Positions 1 through 7,667 of a DNA stretch of 64,000 nt are shown piece after piece. The notes below the pieces were generated by a model, which saw only the letters and a list, made by a program, of their open reading frames with translations, ran no database searches and was not told where the DNA came from. This DNA is from Candidatus Anderseniibacteriota bacterium (GTDB taxonomy: Bacteria; Patescibacteria; Andersenbacteria; UBA10190), in NCBI GenBank assembly GCA_021414205.1, contig JAIOOW010000002.1, positions 406,731-470,730 of the forward strand. The letters are read 5' to 3'. The translations under genes were made by a program, and so were the position numbers. Every line of letters begins with the position of its first letter. The stretch's first letter is position 1.

Positions 1-285
1 CAGCAACTCCTCCATATCGACGAAACGCTTTCCGATTGGCACTCCGCCATGATCTTCGCAGGAGTGAAAAAATCTCCTACTGAACTCTTCGGAAAATGCG
101 CACGGAGCACTCCAACCACAAGCAACTCCGTCCGAACGATCACCGGTAAGTGCATCATGAAATCTCATACAATGAAGCCCTTGCTCCTTGCACTGAGGAC
201 ACACTATCGCAATGACGGACGTCGAACGATCGCATAGCACTTGTTGCTGAAACCGATTCAACGACGAAATAATCAGAGTATCCAT
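1..285 (-). CDS. hypothetical cysteine-containing protein, 3' end outside window
   Basis: An open minus-strand frame starts at ATG 285 and runs off the left edge, giving at least 95 residues. It carries a CPQC pair near residue 30 and further cysteines (LHC, VAC, APC, HSC), so it could bind zinc or form disulfides. No signal peptide or membrane segment is visible. A purine-rich AAAGGGCGG lies about 6 nt before the ATG and could serve as ribosome site. I do not recognise the family. A competing frame (155..334) overlaps it, but the cysteine pattern and open reading to the edge favour this one. Confidence 0.5.
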   Translation of the reverse strand, partial: MDTLIISSLNRFQQQVLCDRSTSVIAIVCPQCKEQGLHCMRFHDALTGDRSDGVACGWSAPCAFSEEFSRRFFHSCEDHGGVPIGKRFVDMEELL

Positions 286-336
286 AGGACACCGCCCTTT
301 TCAGATGTTCAAGAAACTGAGCAACGAACGCCATTG

Positions 337-549
337 CTAAAAATCAATTGTTCCAGTACCGCAAGGGTAATGCCTTTCGAAAACCCGAATTCGTACACAA
401 CCAATTCCAAGGCAAACCCCTCGACGAGGCCCGAAGACCCTCCCGTACTTGAAGACTCTTCGAAAAACTCTTTTAACCTCTTCCACACAACCTTCCCAGA
501 CCACCAATAACGCCTCAAGAATGTTTTGCCGATCTTCCCTAGACAACAT
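337..549 (-). CDS. short hypothetical ORF, possibly part of a frameshifted gene
   Basis: ATG 549 is preceded by AGAGGG about 8 nt upstream. The frame begins MLSREDRQNILEALL, helix-forming and protein-like for about 29 residues, then becomes Arg/Cys-rich until a stop at 337, giving 70 aa. From about that switch point a second frame (stop at 309) looks more natural (EGFALELVVYEFGFSKGI). This suggests either a frameshifted gene with N-terminus in one frame and C-terminus in the other, or unrelated short ORFs. A third frame starts at 334. I recognise none of them; the region may be a decaying gene. Confidence 0.3.
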   Translation of the reverse strand: MLSREDRQNILEALLVVWEGCVEEVKRVFRRVFKYGRVFGPRRGVCLGIGCVRIRVFERHYPCGTGTIDF

Positions 550-692
550 AAGCGCTACCCTCTTTCTTACACGCGTAAGTTGGAAAGAACCAACCATGCA
601 ACCAAATACAGAATTCAACACACATTTCCTGGTTTGTATAGTACGCTTAAAAACGAAGGTTGTCAAATCTGTCTATTAGCCCCTTTTTTAGC

Positions 693-698
693 TATAGT
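693..698 (+). promoter_or_regulatory. -10 element of uvrC, leaderless spacing
   Basis: TATAGT ends 6 nt before the ATG at 705. Transcription starting 7 nt downstream of the hexamer would begin at the A of the start codon. No good -35 is evident at 17 nt. Confidence 0.6.
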
Positions 699-704
699 AC
701 CCAT

Positions 705-2498
705 ATGGACGAAAACGGCTTAAAAACACGCATTTCTGCGCTTCCGCAAGCTCCCGGCATCTATATATATAAAGGTGCGAAAGGAGATATTTTATATGTA
801 GGAAAAGCGAAGAATCTACGCTCGCGCGTACGCTCATACTTTGGAAAAAGTGCGGACTTAGGCCCTGCAAAAGAACGCATGGTCAGCCTGATCGCGGACA
901 TGGAAACCATTTCTACAGACACAGAGCTGGAGGCGCTGGTGCTGGAAGCAAACCTGATCCGCAAACATCAACCTCCGTATAACGTTTTATTGCGCGATGA
1001 CAAATATTATTTATTTATAAAAATTACAAAAGATATTCCGGCACGAATATTTCCTGTTCGAAAAATTATCCAAGACGGCTCAAAATATTTCGGCCCCTAT
1101 TCTTCTGCCGCTTCCGTGCGCGGAACACTGAGACTCCTACGCAGAATATTTCCGTTCCGAGAAGAAAAGGATCGGCCGAGAGATATTATATTTCCGCACG
1201 CACTGTTTCCAAGTCAAGAACAGGGACAATTAGATAGCGCTACCCAAGTCGCACGTTTCCTTAACGGCAATCGGCAAGAAATCATAAAGACATTAGAAGA
1301 TGGTATTGCTCATGCCGCTAATAATTTACAATACGAACAAGCAGCGCTGTTTCGAGACCAGTTGCAAGCAATCATGCGACTGGAAGGTTCTCAAAAAGTA
1401 TACCTCGCTCGAAAAGAATCATTCGACGTTATCAGTATTTGCCAAGCGCAACATCAAAGCGCAGGCAACGTGCTTCAAATTCGGGAGGGCAAACTCATTG
1501 GCAAACAAACATTCTTGCTTCGCCATCGATCAGCAACTTCAGCAGAAGATGTCCTCAGGCAATTTATTATGCAGTACTACAGCGTTGCACAAGACATTCC
1601 AAAAACAATATATTTGCCCATCGCGCTCCCAGATGCGGATGTATTATCCGCGTGGATCGGAAACGAACATGCGTTTCATGTTCCCGTTCGTGGTAATAAA
1701 AAGCAATTGCTCAAAATGGGCGAGCTCAATGCAAAAAATCTATTGCGAGAAGAGGAAGTGGAAACGCAGACTACAAGCGCTTCAAAAGAGGCTCTCCATG
1801 CTCTCCTTGCCGCAATTCACTTAGGCCATCTCACTGAGCAGGCAAAAACTATCAACAAGCAAATTCGCATCGAGACATACGACATATCAAACACGCAGGG
1901 CACATTAGCAACAGCATCTATGGTGGTATTTATCGATGGGGTGCCAGCGAAAGACCAATACAGAAAATTTAAAATCAGGCTCAACGCCGATCTCGCGCCG
2001 CAGCAGCACAAGTCAAACGACTTCGCCATGCTTGAAGAAACGCTGACTCGCAGACTAGCTCGGAGCGCATCTGGAGACTGGCCTCTGCCCGACCTCATTA
2101 TAATAGATGGTGGAAAAGGGCAGCTATCATCTTCTCAGAAAGCATTGAAAAGATCCGGCCTCGACATTCCTATGATATCCATAGCAAAGAGAGAAGAAGA
2201 ATTATTTCTCCCAAGCAATCCAACACCAATACTGCTTCCATATAACTCCCCCGCACTGTACTTGATTCAGCGCATGCGCGATGAAGCGCATCGATTCACC
2301 ATTACATTTCATAGAAGTTTGCGGAGCAAGGAACAGATCAAATCAGCACTAGACGATATTACAGGCATAGGACCAAAAACAAAAAAAGCATTGCTTCAGA
2401 AATTCGGATCGGTTGCAGGCATTAAAAAAGCACCGGATAAAGATATTGAAGAATTGCTGGGAAAGAAAAAAACAAGCCTACTACGAGAACAGCTATAA
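705..2498 (+). CDS. uvrC: excinuclease ABC subunit C
   Basis: UvrC makes the dual incisions of nucleotide excision repair after UvrB loading. The 597-aa product, close to the 610 aa of E. coli UvrC, opens with a GIY-YIG nuclease domain (PGIYIYK then ILYVGKAKNLRSR). It has a central UVR motif (NNLQYEQAALFRDQLQAI), an RNase H-like C-terminal nuclease half (TYDISNTQG, DLIIIDGGKGQL) and a terminal helix-hairpin-helix (DDITGIGPKTKKALLQKFG). The ATG at 705 is preferred over a longer TTG start at 660 because it sits 6 nt after a TATAGT and the extra residues do not resemble UvrC. uvrB lies 52 kb away at 54515. Confidence 0.97.
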   Translation: MDENGLKTRISALPQAPGIYIYKGAKGDILYVGKAKNLRSRVRSYFGKSADLGPAKERMVSLIADMETISTDTELEALVLEANLIRKHQPPYNVLLRDDKYYLFIKITKDIPARIFPVRKIIQDGSKYFGPYSSAASVRGTLRLLRRIFPFREEKDRPRDIIFPHALFPSQEQGQLDSATQVARFLNGNRQEIIKTLEDGIAHAANNLQYEQAALFRDQLQAIMRLEGSQKVYLARKESFDVISICQAQHQSAGNVLQIREGKLIGKQTFLLRHRSATSAEDVLRQFIMQYYSVAQDIPKTIYLPIALPDADVLSAWIGNEHAFHVPVRGNKKQLLKMGELNAKNLLREEEVETQTTSASKEALHALLAAIHLGHLTEQAKTINKQIRIETYDISNTQGTLATASMVVFIDGVPAKDQYRKFKIRLNADLAPQQHKSNDFAMLEETLTRRLARSASGDWPLPDLIIIDGGKGQLSSSQKALKRSGLDIPMISIAKREEELFLPSNPTPILLPYNSPALYLIQRMRDEAHRFTITFHRSLRSKEQIKSALDDITGIGPKTKKALLQKFGSVAGIKKAPDKDIEELLGKKKTSLLREQL

Positions 2499-2504
2499 AT
2501 TTTC

Positions 2505-2539
2505 AAAAAAAATACTGCCGCAGAATTACCTGACGGCAG
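2505..2539 (-). terminator. rho-independent terminator, minus strand
   Basis: Inverted repeat CTGCCG (2515-2520) / CGGCAG (2534-2539) is followed on the minus strand by TA and eight T (A-run 2505-2512 on plus). It directly follows the stop of the small minus gene at 2541. Confidence 0.8.
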
Positions 2540-2540
2540 C

Positions 2541-2678
2541 TTACTTGGAATTCTTAAATCTTTTTTCAGCGGGGGCGGCCATGTAGTCCAAGAACATACA
2601 GGACCACATATACAGAATAACGATCACGTATATAGCTAGTACGGCAACACCCCAAAAAAACTTGCCGATCTTCTCCAT
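2541..2678 (-). CDS. small single-span membrane protein, 45 aa
   Basis: ATG 2678 is preceded by GGGAGGTGAT, one of the strongest Shine-Dalgarno sequences in the window. The 45-residue product begins MEKIGKFFWG, has one hydrophobic segment of about 20 residues (VAVLAIYVIVILYMW) and a charged tail (EKRFKNSK). Its start lies 1 nt after the stop of the upstream small gene (2680), so the two are probably co-translated, and a clear terminator follows. Function unknown. Confidence 0.72.
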   Translation of the reverse strand: MEKIGKFFWGVAVLAIYVIVILYMWSCMFLDYMAAPAEKRFKNSK

Positions 2679-2679
2679 A

Positions 2680-2868
2680 TCACCTCCCAACAAACCGGGC
2701 TCCGATCATAATGAGGACCACTAAGAAAAGCGATCCGCCCATTGCAATCAGCGAGTCTCTATCTACGGAAAACCCTCTCCAAAATTTCACGGCATCCCCC
2801 AAGAAAAGAACACACTTCGAACCAGTTGCGACATGCAACAAGAACACATAGTTGCCCATATAGTCCAT
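2680..2868 (-). CDS. small membrane protein, start uncertain
   Basis: This frame ends at 2680 and its stop TGA forms part of the ribosome site of the downstream 45-aa gene. The C-terminus holds a clear membrane span (LIAMGGSLFLVVLIMIGARF) preceded by an amphipathic stretch (VLFLGDAVKFWRGFSVDRD). The start could be ATG 2868, ATG 2859 or a downstream GTG/TTG. A TTGACA lies at 2871-2876 on the minus strand, which would argue for one of the later starts. It is divergent from secG. Family not recognised. Confidence 0.5.
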   Translation of the reverse strand: MDYMGNYVFLLHVATGSKCVLFLGDAVKFWRGFSVDRDSLIAMGGSLFLVVLIMIGARFVGR

Positions 2869-2877
2869 ATTGTCAAG

Positions 2878-2906
2878 TTGACTTACGGTAACATCTTCCA
2901 TACCGT
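2878..2906 (+). promoter_or_regulatory. promoter of secG operon
   Basis: TTGACT (2878-2883), 17-bp spacer, TACCGT (2901-2906). The predicted start lies about 8 nt before the secG ATG at 2921. It is back to back with a minus-strand TTGACA at 2871-2876. Confidence 0.55.
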
Positions 2907-2920
2907 AAACAAGTACCCAT

Positions 2921-3136
2921 ATGATTTGGTTAAATATTCTTTTTATTGCAATCTCCATTGCGCTCACCATAGCCATCCTGCTGCAAAGCAGCTCTACTGG
3001 CTTAGGTTCTGCATTTGGCGGCGGAACAGAAGGGTTTTATGTCCGCAGAGGAAGCGAGAAGCGTTTATTTCAGGCCACAATTATTCTTTCCGTTCTATTT
3101 TTCGTTACCGCACTGGCCCATTTATTCGTACAGTAA
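2921..3136 (+). CDS. secG: preprotein translocase subunit SecG
   Basis: The 71-aa protein has the SecG plan. A first membrane helix (LNILFIAISIALTIAILLQ) is followed by the conserved Ser/Gly loop (SSSTGLGSAFGGG), a short basic linker (VRRGSEKRLF) and a second helix (ATIILSVLFFVTALAHLF). It belongs to the SecYEG channel and assists protein export. It is shorter than the 110-aa E. coli protein but of ordinary length for streamlined genomes. The next gene starts 1 nt after its stop, so secG leads an operon with the pilin-like and oligopeptide-binding proteins. Confidence 0.93.
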   Translation: MIWLNILFIAISIALTIAILLQSSSTGLGSAFGGGTEGFYVRRGSEKRLFQATIILSVLFFVTALAHLFVQ

Positions 3137-3137
3137 T

Positions 3138-3638
3138 ATGCGATACGCACCCGTTGCGATTGCCCTCATACTCCTGGCAATAGGAGGTTTTGCGCTTATA
3201 CATAAGGAAGATCAGCAAGCACGAGATACTATCAGGAAACATCACTTAGCGGACATAGAAACTGCTCTCGAGCTTGCAAAAAAGCAGCATGGGCAATTCC
3301 CTCCTTACGACCAGCTCACATGGTGCGGAGTTATTAGCGACCCAGCAAACAAAGACGTGCAAGCAGAAATCGAAGCGCCATTACGGCAATCAGTAGATAA
3401 ATATGCAAACCTCGAAAAGCCTTTCCCAACCGACCCGAACAACTCTAGTAAAAACTATTATTATTGGAAGCGAAGTCCGGACATGTTCGAGCTGTATTCC
3501 ATTTTAGAGGCTGCCCCGACAGGAGATCGCAACACTTTTTCCTGCCCAACGGGTTTGCACGATACATATGATTACGGTATTTCGTCAATATTGCGCGAAG
3601 GCGATAATGGGTCAACAATAGAAAACTCACCTCTATGA
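3138..3638 (+). CDS. anchored type II secretion/pilin-like protein
   Basis: The 166-aa product has an N-terminal membrane helix (VAIALILLAIGGFALI). A helical stretch follows (RKHHLADIETALELAKKQHG, then QFPPY) that matches the pattern seen after the hydrophobic helix of GspG-type pseudopilins, where R, D, I, AL, Y and a G-x-(Y/F)-P-P motif recur. No prepilin peptidase site (G before F-T-L-x-E) is visible, so it is either a degenerate pseudopilin or an anchored relative. Two cysteines (TWCGV, FSCPTG) could form a disulfide. Its stop overlaps the next start (ATGA at 3635). Function inferred only from the fold-like pattern. Confidence 0.6.
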   Translation: MRYAPVAIALILLAIGGFALIHKEDQQARDTIRKHHLADIETALELAKKQHGQFPPYDQLTWCGVISDPANKDVQAEIEAPLRQSVDKYANLEKPFPTDPNNSSKNYYYWKRSPDMFELYSILEAAPTGDRNTFSCPTGLHDTYDYGISSILREGDNGSTIENSPL

Positions 3639-5338
3639 TCATTGATCGCATTCGAATGTGGTGGAATACCATATACGCGCACATGTCCGGCAAGGAACGT
3701 GGTTTGTTCCTCCTATTCGGCTTCATACTCCTTATAGCACTTCTCCTTGGTATTACCGGGTACGTCCAAAAACATAGCTCATATCTCCCCCAAGAAGGTG
3801 GGATGTATAGCGAAGCAGTTGTTGGGCAACCGAGGTATATCAATCCGGTTCTGGCAAGCAGCAGCGACGTGGATAGCGACATCTCTCGATTGGTATATTC
3901 CTCATTATTCAAGCTGGATTCAGATTTGCACCTGAAAAATGACCTCGCAGAAAGCTACGAAGTATCAACAGACAATAAAACATACACGGTTCACATAAAG
4001 CACAATGTGCAGTGGAGCGACGGAAAGCCACTGACTGCAGACGACGTAATCTTTACTATTCAAAGCATTCAAAATTCGCAATACGCCTCCCCTCTCGCGC
4101 CTTCGTTTCAAGGGGTACAGGTACAAAAAATCGACGATTACACCGTTTCGTTTCAATTACAACAAACCACGTACGCGCCATTTTTATCTAATCTAACAGT
4201 TGGCATTGCTCCAAAACACGTATGGGAAAATATTCCGCCGAAAAGCATGGGGCTCGCAGAACAGGAATTAAAGCCTGTGGGATCCGGACCGTACAAATTC
4301 CAAGAACTTGTTACTAAGAAAAAAACGGGCGAGGCAACATCAATCAGACTCACTCGCAACACAAACTACTACGGAACACGCCCATACATAACAACTATTT
4401 TATTTACATTCTTCAACACCCACGAAGACGCCATCTCGGCGCTTACATCGGGAAAAGTTGACGGCATCAGCTATTTGCCAGTCTCCCTTCTTTCTAATGT
4501 TCAACATCACCCATCGCTTGCAATTCACAAGCTTCTTCTTCCGCAATACTTCGCACTCTTCTTTAATGCGAATAAAAATGCTGCCCTCGGAGATGCTGGC
4601 GTGCGTGCAGCACTGGCACTGGCAACCGATAGAACTGCCATCATCCAAGATGCGCTACAAGGCGAAGCAGAATTTATGGGAACACCTATCCCATCCGGAA
4701 ACTTTGACTTCTCAGATGTCAAAAACCCAGTATTCGACATTCAAAAGGCGCAACAAAATCTCGATGATGCCGGATGGAAATTAAATACGCAAGATGGAAC
4801 AAGGTCCAAGGATGGCAAACAGCTCCATGTAACGATCACCACGACCGATTGGCCGGAATACATTAAAACCGCACAACTCATTCAGCGCCAATGGAAGCAA
4901 GCAGGTGTTCAAGTTGATATCAACTCAGTTTCAACCTCAACAATCCAGCAAACGGTCGTAAATGCAAGAGACTACGAAATATTGCTATATGGAGAAAACC
5001 TTTCCGCAGACCCTGATCCATATTCATTCTGGCATTCAACACAAGTGAAGAGCCCGGGGCTCAACCTATCTTTATTGCAAGACAAAGATACCGACAAGTA
5101 CTTGGAACAGGCACGAAAAGCAACGGACGCATCGCAGCGCCAAGAAGCGCTCCATGCATTCGTCCAACGGTTCCTCGATATCAATCCTGCCATTATCCTG
5201 TATCGTCCATACTATTTATTTGTGAACAAAAGCAATGTCCAAGGATCATCTATTACAAACGGCGCATTGCCATCCGACAGATTCAACGATATCGAACACT
5301 GGTACGTCCAAACAAAGCGTGTGTGGAATACAAAATAA
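3635..5338 (+). CDS. oligopeptide ABC transporter substrate-binding protein, membrane-anchored
   Basis: 567 aa, extracellular solute-binding protein family 5 (OppA/DppA). Typical signatures are LVYSSLFKLD, LAESYEVSTDNKTYTVHIK and VQWSDGKPLTADDVIFT in the first 150 residues, and the late FLDINPAIILYRPYYLF. Residues about 22-43 form a hydrophobic helix (GLFLLFGFILLIALLLGITG) without a lipobox cysteine, so it is probably held by an uncleaved anchor. It would capture peptides outside the membrane. No permease or ATPase gene lies nearby, so its transporter is elsewhere or it acts alone. It is co-transcribed with secG and the pilin-like gene through an ATGA overlap. Confidence 0.9.
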   Translation: MIIDRIRMWWNTIYAHMSGKERGLFLLFGFILLIALLLGITGYVQKHSSYLPQEGGMYSEAVVGQPRYINPVLASSSDVDSDISRLVYSSLFKLDSDLHLKNDLAESYEVSTDNKTYTVHIKHNVQWSDGKPLTADDVIFTIQSIQNSQYASPLAPSFQGVQVQKIDDYTVSFQLQQTTYAPFLSNLTVGIAPKHVWENIPPKSMGLAEQELKPVGSGPYKFQELVTKKKTGEATSIRLTRNTNYYGTRPYITTILFTFFNTHEDAISALTSGKVDGISYLPVSLLSNVQHHPSLAIHKLLLPQYFALFFNANKNAALGDAGVRAALALATDRTAIIQDALQGEAEFMGTPIPSGNFDFSDVKNPVFDIQKAQQNLDDAGWKLNTQDGTRSKDGKQLHVTITTTDWPEYIKTAQLIQRQWKQAGVQVDINSVSTSTIQQTVVNARDYEILLYGENLSADPDPYSFWHSTQVKSPGLNLSLLQDKDTDKYLEQARKATDASQRQEALHAFVQRFLDINPAIILYRPYYLFVNKSNVQGSSITNGALPSDRFNDIEHWYVQTKRVWNTK

Positions 5339-5382
5339 TTTGTATACTAGAATAATCATTTTATTCATAACAACGTATTCAT

Positions 5383-6369
5383 ATGCATGAAGAAATGCGA
5401 GATATTATTTTGCACCAAGGGAATCAAATTCGCCATAGCCTCGAAGTAAATAAAAATGTTCGCGTTGAGGGCGATTTTGATTCCATTCTACTGGCAGGCA
5501 TGGGCGGCAGCGGACATCCGGGCGACTTGCTCAACGCGCTTCATCTTACAACTGTTCCTCTCACCGTTCACAGAAGCTACGACCTACCTCACATATTCGG
5601 AAAGAACCCCCTCACTGTTATCAGCTCGTATTCCGGAAACACGGAGGAAGCATTGTCTGCATATCAAGATTCTAAAAAAGCAAATAAGAAAATTCTCGCA
5701 AACACATCTGGGGGCAAATTGCTCGATTGGGCTAAACAAGACGCCGCTCCTGTGAGTCTCATCGACTATCCCGGCATGCAGCCGCGACACACGCTGTTCG
5801 CCAGCTTCACCGGCCTTGCATGTGCGCTCGCCAATTCTGGCCTCGCAAAAGATATATCTTCCGAACTCCTTAAAACAGCAGACATGATAGATTCGGTTGT
5901 CGCTGAAACAGAGGCTCCCGCAAAGGCTCTTGCAGACTCTTTAGTGAAAAAGACTCCCGTATTTTATGCATCAGACACGCTTGCCTTCGGTGCAAAGAAT
6001 ACAAAGATTCAAACAAACGAAAACGCAAAGACGGCAGCATTTTGGAACGAATTCCCAGAAATGAACCATAATGAAATGGTTGGCATGACGCAGCCGCAAG
6101 CAGTATTTCATGCAGTATTTTTTACGTCAGATACTGACCATAAGCAAGTAAAGCTGCGCATGCAAGTAACCAACGAAATGTATGAGGCATGGGGCGTACC
6201 AGTAACTGAAATTCCTGTTCTCGGATCCAATCAATTAGAACAGTTATCTTATATAGTTATTTTTGGCCTTTGGACAACATACCACCTAGCGCTGAATTAC
6301 GGAGTTGATCCGATTCCCGTCAAAGGCGTAGAGGACTTCAAAAAGAAACTTGCTGAATTGACCATATAG
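5383..6369 (+). CDS. bifunctional phosphoglucose/phosphomannose isomerase
   Basis: 328 aa, SIS-fold isomerase that interconverts glucose-6-P or mannose-6-P and fructose-6-P. The first SIS domain shows LLAGMGGSGHPGDLL and the sugar-phosphate loop SSYSGNTEEAL. The C-terminal domain contains NENAKTAAFWNEFPEMNHNEM with the conserved Glu and His of the archaeal/bacterial PGI/PMI family. It supplies hexose phosphates alongside the phosphoglucomutase (14729) and the zwf-gnd fusion (18256). The upstream gap holds a TATACT at 5343-5348, but promoter assignment is unclear. Confidence 0.9.
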   Translation: MHEEMRDIILHQGNQIRHSLEVNKNVRVEGDFDSILLAGMGGSGHPGDLLNALHLTTVPLTVHRSYDLPHIFGKNPLTVISSYSGNTEEALSAYQDSKKANKKILANTSGGKLLDWAKQDAAPVSLIDYPGMQPRHTLFASFTGLACALANSGLAKDISSELLKTADMIDSVVAETEAPAKALADSLVKKTPVFYASDTLAFGAKNTKIQTNENAKTAAFWNEFPEMNHNEMVGMTQPQAVFHAVFFTSDTDHKQVKLRMQVTNEMYEAWGVPVTEIPVLGSNQLEQLSYIVIFGLWTTYHLALNYGVDPIPVKGVEDFKKKLAELTI

Positions 6370-6387
6370 CCAGTAGGCTACTGGGAG

Positions 6388-6471
6388 GTCGGAGTGGCGG
6401 AATTGGTATACGCGTACGCTTCAGGAGCGTATGGCTTCACAGCCTTGAGGGTTCAAGTCCCTCCTTCGACA
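6388..6471 (+). tRNA. tRNA-Leu (anticodon CAG)
   Basis: Seven-base acceptor stem GTCGGAG/CTTCGAC (one G-T pair), D arm with GGTATACGCG, anticodon stem TACGC/GCGTA around loop TTCAGGA (CAG, reads CUG), variable arm TGGCTTCACAGCC of class II length, and T arm GAGGG-TTCAAGT-CCCTC. Discriminator A at 6471. The 3' CCA is not encoded and must be added by a nucleotidyltransferase. Confidence 0.96.
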
Positions 6472-6494
6472 CAATAGAAAAGCTAGTATACGAT
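6466..6494 (+). promoter_or_regulatory. promoter of first RTX gene, -35 inside tRNA end
   Basis: TCGACA (6466-6471, the last bases of the tRNA gene), 17-bp spacer, TACGAT (6489-6494). Six nt separate the -10 from the ATG at 6501, the leaderless spacing seen elsewhere. Confidence 0.5.
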
Positions 6495-6500
6495 CAAAAT

Positions 6501-7598
6501 ATGAAACACATATCTTTTTTGTTCGTAGTAGTAGCACTATGCGGCTTTATTTCATCAGCACAATACGCAAGCGCATCCGCCCCAACATGTAATGGCCAGA
6601 CAGCGACAGTATATGTAGATAGCGGAGTTATTGTTGGTGGACCAAATAACGGCTCCGCATACACCGGAACACTTACTGCAAATACAGCTTCAGTAATTGT
6701 AGGGACAAGTGGAGATGACACTATTATAGGAAGTGGCTTAGCAGATACTATCTGTGCAGGCGACGGAAACGATACGATCGATGGCGGAGCCGGAACAGAT
6801 AAAATAGCATTTTCAACAAATAGCGATACGAGTGGAATTACGATTTCTGTAACTGGAAGTAATTCCGGAAGCATTGCCACAGCAACCGGAACATCAACAT
6901 TTACCAGAGCAGAAAGTTTCGTGGGAACATCGTACGATGACACATTCGCATTCGGAACAAGCGGATCGTTAACAGGAGCCCTAGATGGTGCAGACGGAGC
7001 GGATACTGCAGACTATAGCGCTCGAACTAGCGCTGTAAGCCTCAATATGATTACAAAAGCCTTCACCAGCATTGCGGGAGCAGTCACTAATATAGAAAAC
7101 GCGATCGGCGGATCTGGAGCCGACACTATTGTTGGAAACAGTGCCGACAACACGCTCACAGGGAATGCTGGCAACGATATCATGTTTGGTCAAGATGGCG
7201 CGGACACCATCAACGGCGGAGCTGGCAAGGATATTATTATCGGGGGAAAGGGTGCAGACACGATCGTTGCAGACAGCTCCTCAACTGGCGATATCATGAT
7301 TGCCGATGAAACATCATATTCCAATAGTTCTACAGTGAACACATCTGCCCTCTCAGCAATTCGAACAGAATGGGCACTCACATCTACCTCCTACGCAAAT
7401 CGAGTGGCGCATATTCAAGGGACTCTTGCAGGAGGATTAAACGGAACATATCAACTAAAGACATCTACACTACAAGCAGATAGTGATTCGGACTCGATGG
7501 ACGGAAATAGTTCATCAGTAAAAAATTGGTATATCTTAAATACTGCACTCGACAGTCTCGCAAATTCATTTGCTGGCGAAACTGTGACAAATATATAA
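6501..7598 (+). CDS. secreted RTX-repeat (hemolysin-type calcium-binding) protein, short paralog
   Basis: 365 aa with a Sec signal peptide (FLFVVVALCGFISS, cleavage likely after ASA near residue 26). The mature N-terminus APTCNGQTATVYVDSGVI is shared with the next gene. RTX motifs occur at about 68-100 (GTSGDDTI, GDGNDTIDGGAGTD) and again at about 200-255 (GGSGADTIVGN, GNAGNDIMFGQDGAD). These form calcium-bound beta-rolls outside the cell. Two cysteines (PTCNG, DTICAG) probably pair. The protein ends where the longer paralog continues into Ig-like domains. No type I secretion genes are in the window and the signal peptide points to Sec export. Likely a surface or secreted adhesion protein; function inferred. 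Confidence 0.85.
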   Translation: MKHISFLFVVVALCGFISSAQYASASAPTCNGQTATVYVDSGVIVGGPNNGSAYTGTLTANTASVIVGTSGDDTIIGSGLADTICAGDGNDTIDGGAGTDKIAFSTNSDTSGITISVTGSNSGSIATATGTSTFTRAESFVGTSYDDTFAFGTSGSLTGALDGADGADTADYSARTSAVSLNMITKAFTSIAGAVTNIENAIGGSGADTIVGNSADNTLTGNAGNDIMFGQDGADTINGGAGKDIIIGGKGADTIVADSSSTGDIMIADETSYSNSSTVNTSALSAIRTEWALTSTSYANRVAHIQGTLAGGLNGTYQLKTSTLQADSDSDSMDGNSSSVKNWYILNTALDSLANSFAGETVTNI

Positions 7599-7617
7599 GA
7601 GACGCTCCCCAAATACC

Positions 7618-7650
7618 AAAACAGCCGCATCATCCCGATACGGCTGTTTT
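7618..7650 (+). terminator. rho-independent terminator after first RTX gene
   Basis: Ten-bp inverted repeat AAAACAGCCG (7618-7627) / CGGCTGTTTT (7641-7650) with a 13-nt loop. The A and T tracts make it usable from both sides. It lies 20 nt after the stop of the first RTX gene and just before the promoter of the second. Confidence 0.85.
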
Positions 7651-7654
7651 ACTG

Positions 7655-7660
7655 TATAGT
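7655..7660 (+). promoter_or_regulatory. -10 element of second RTX gene
   Basis: TATAGT ends 7 nt before the ATG at 7668, directly downstream of the terminator. The two paralogs are therefore probably transcribed separately. Confidence 0.55.
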
Positions 7661-7667
7661 ATGGAGT

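Noticed and set aside
155..334. 59-codon minus-strand frame overlapping the left partial gene
   Set aside because: No ribosome site, and the overlapping frame with the CPQC motif is more protein-like; kept only as a frameshift possibility.
1300..1824. 174-codon plus-strand frame inside uvrC
   Set aside because: Shadow of uvrC in another frame; Cys/Phe-rich and without protein-like pattern.
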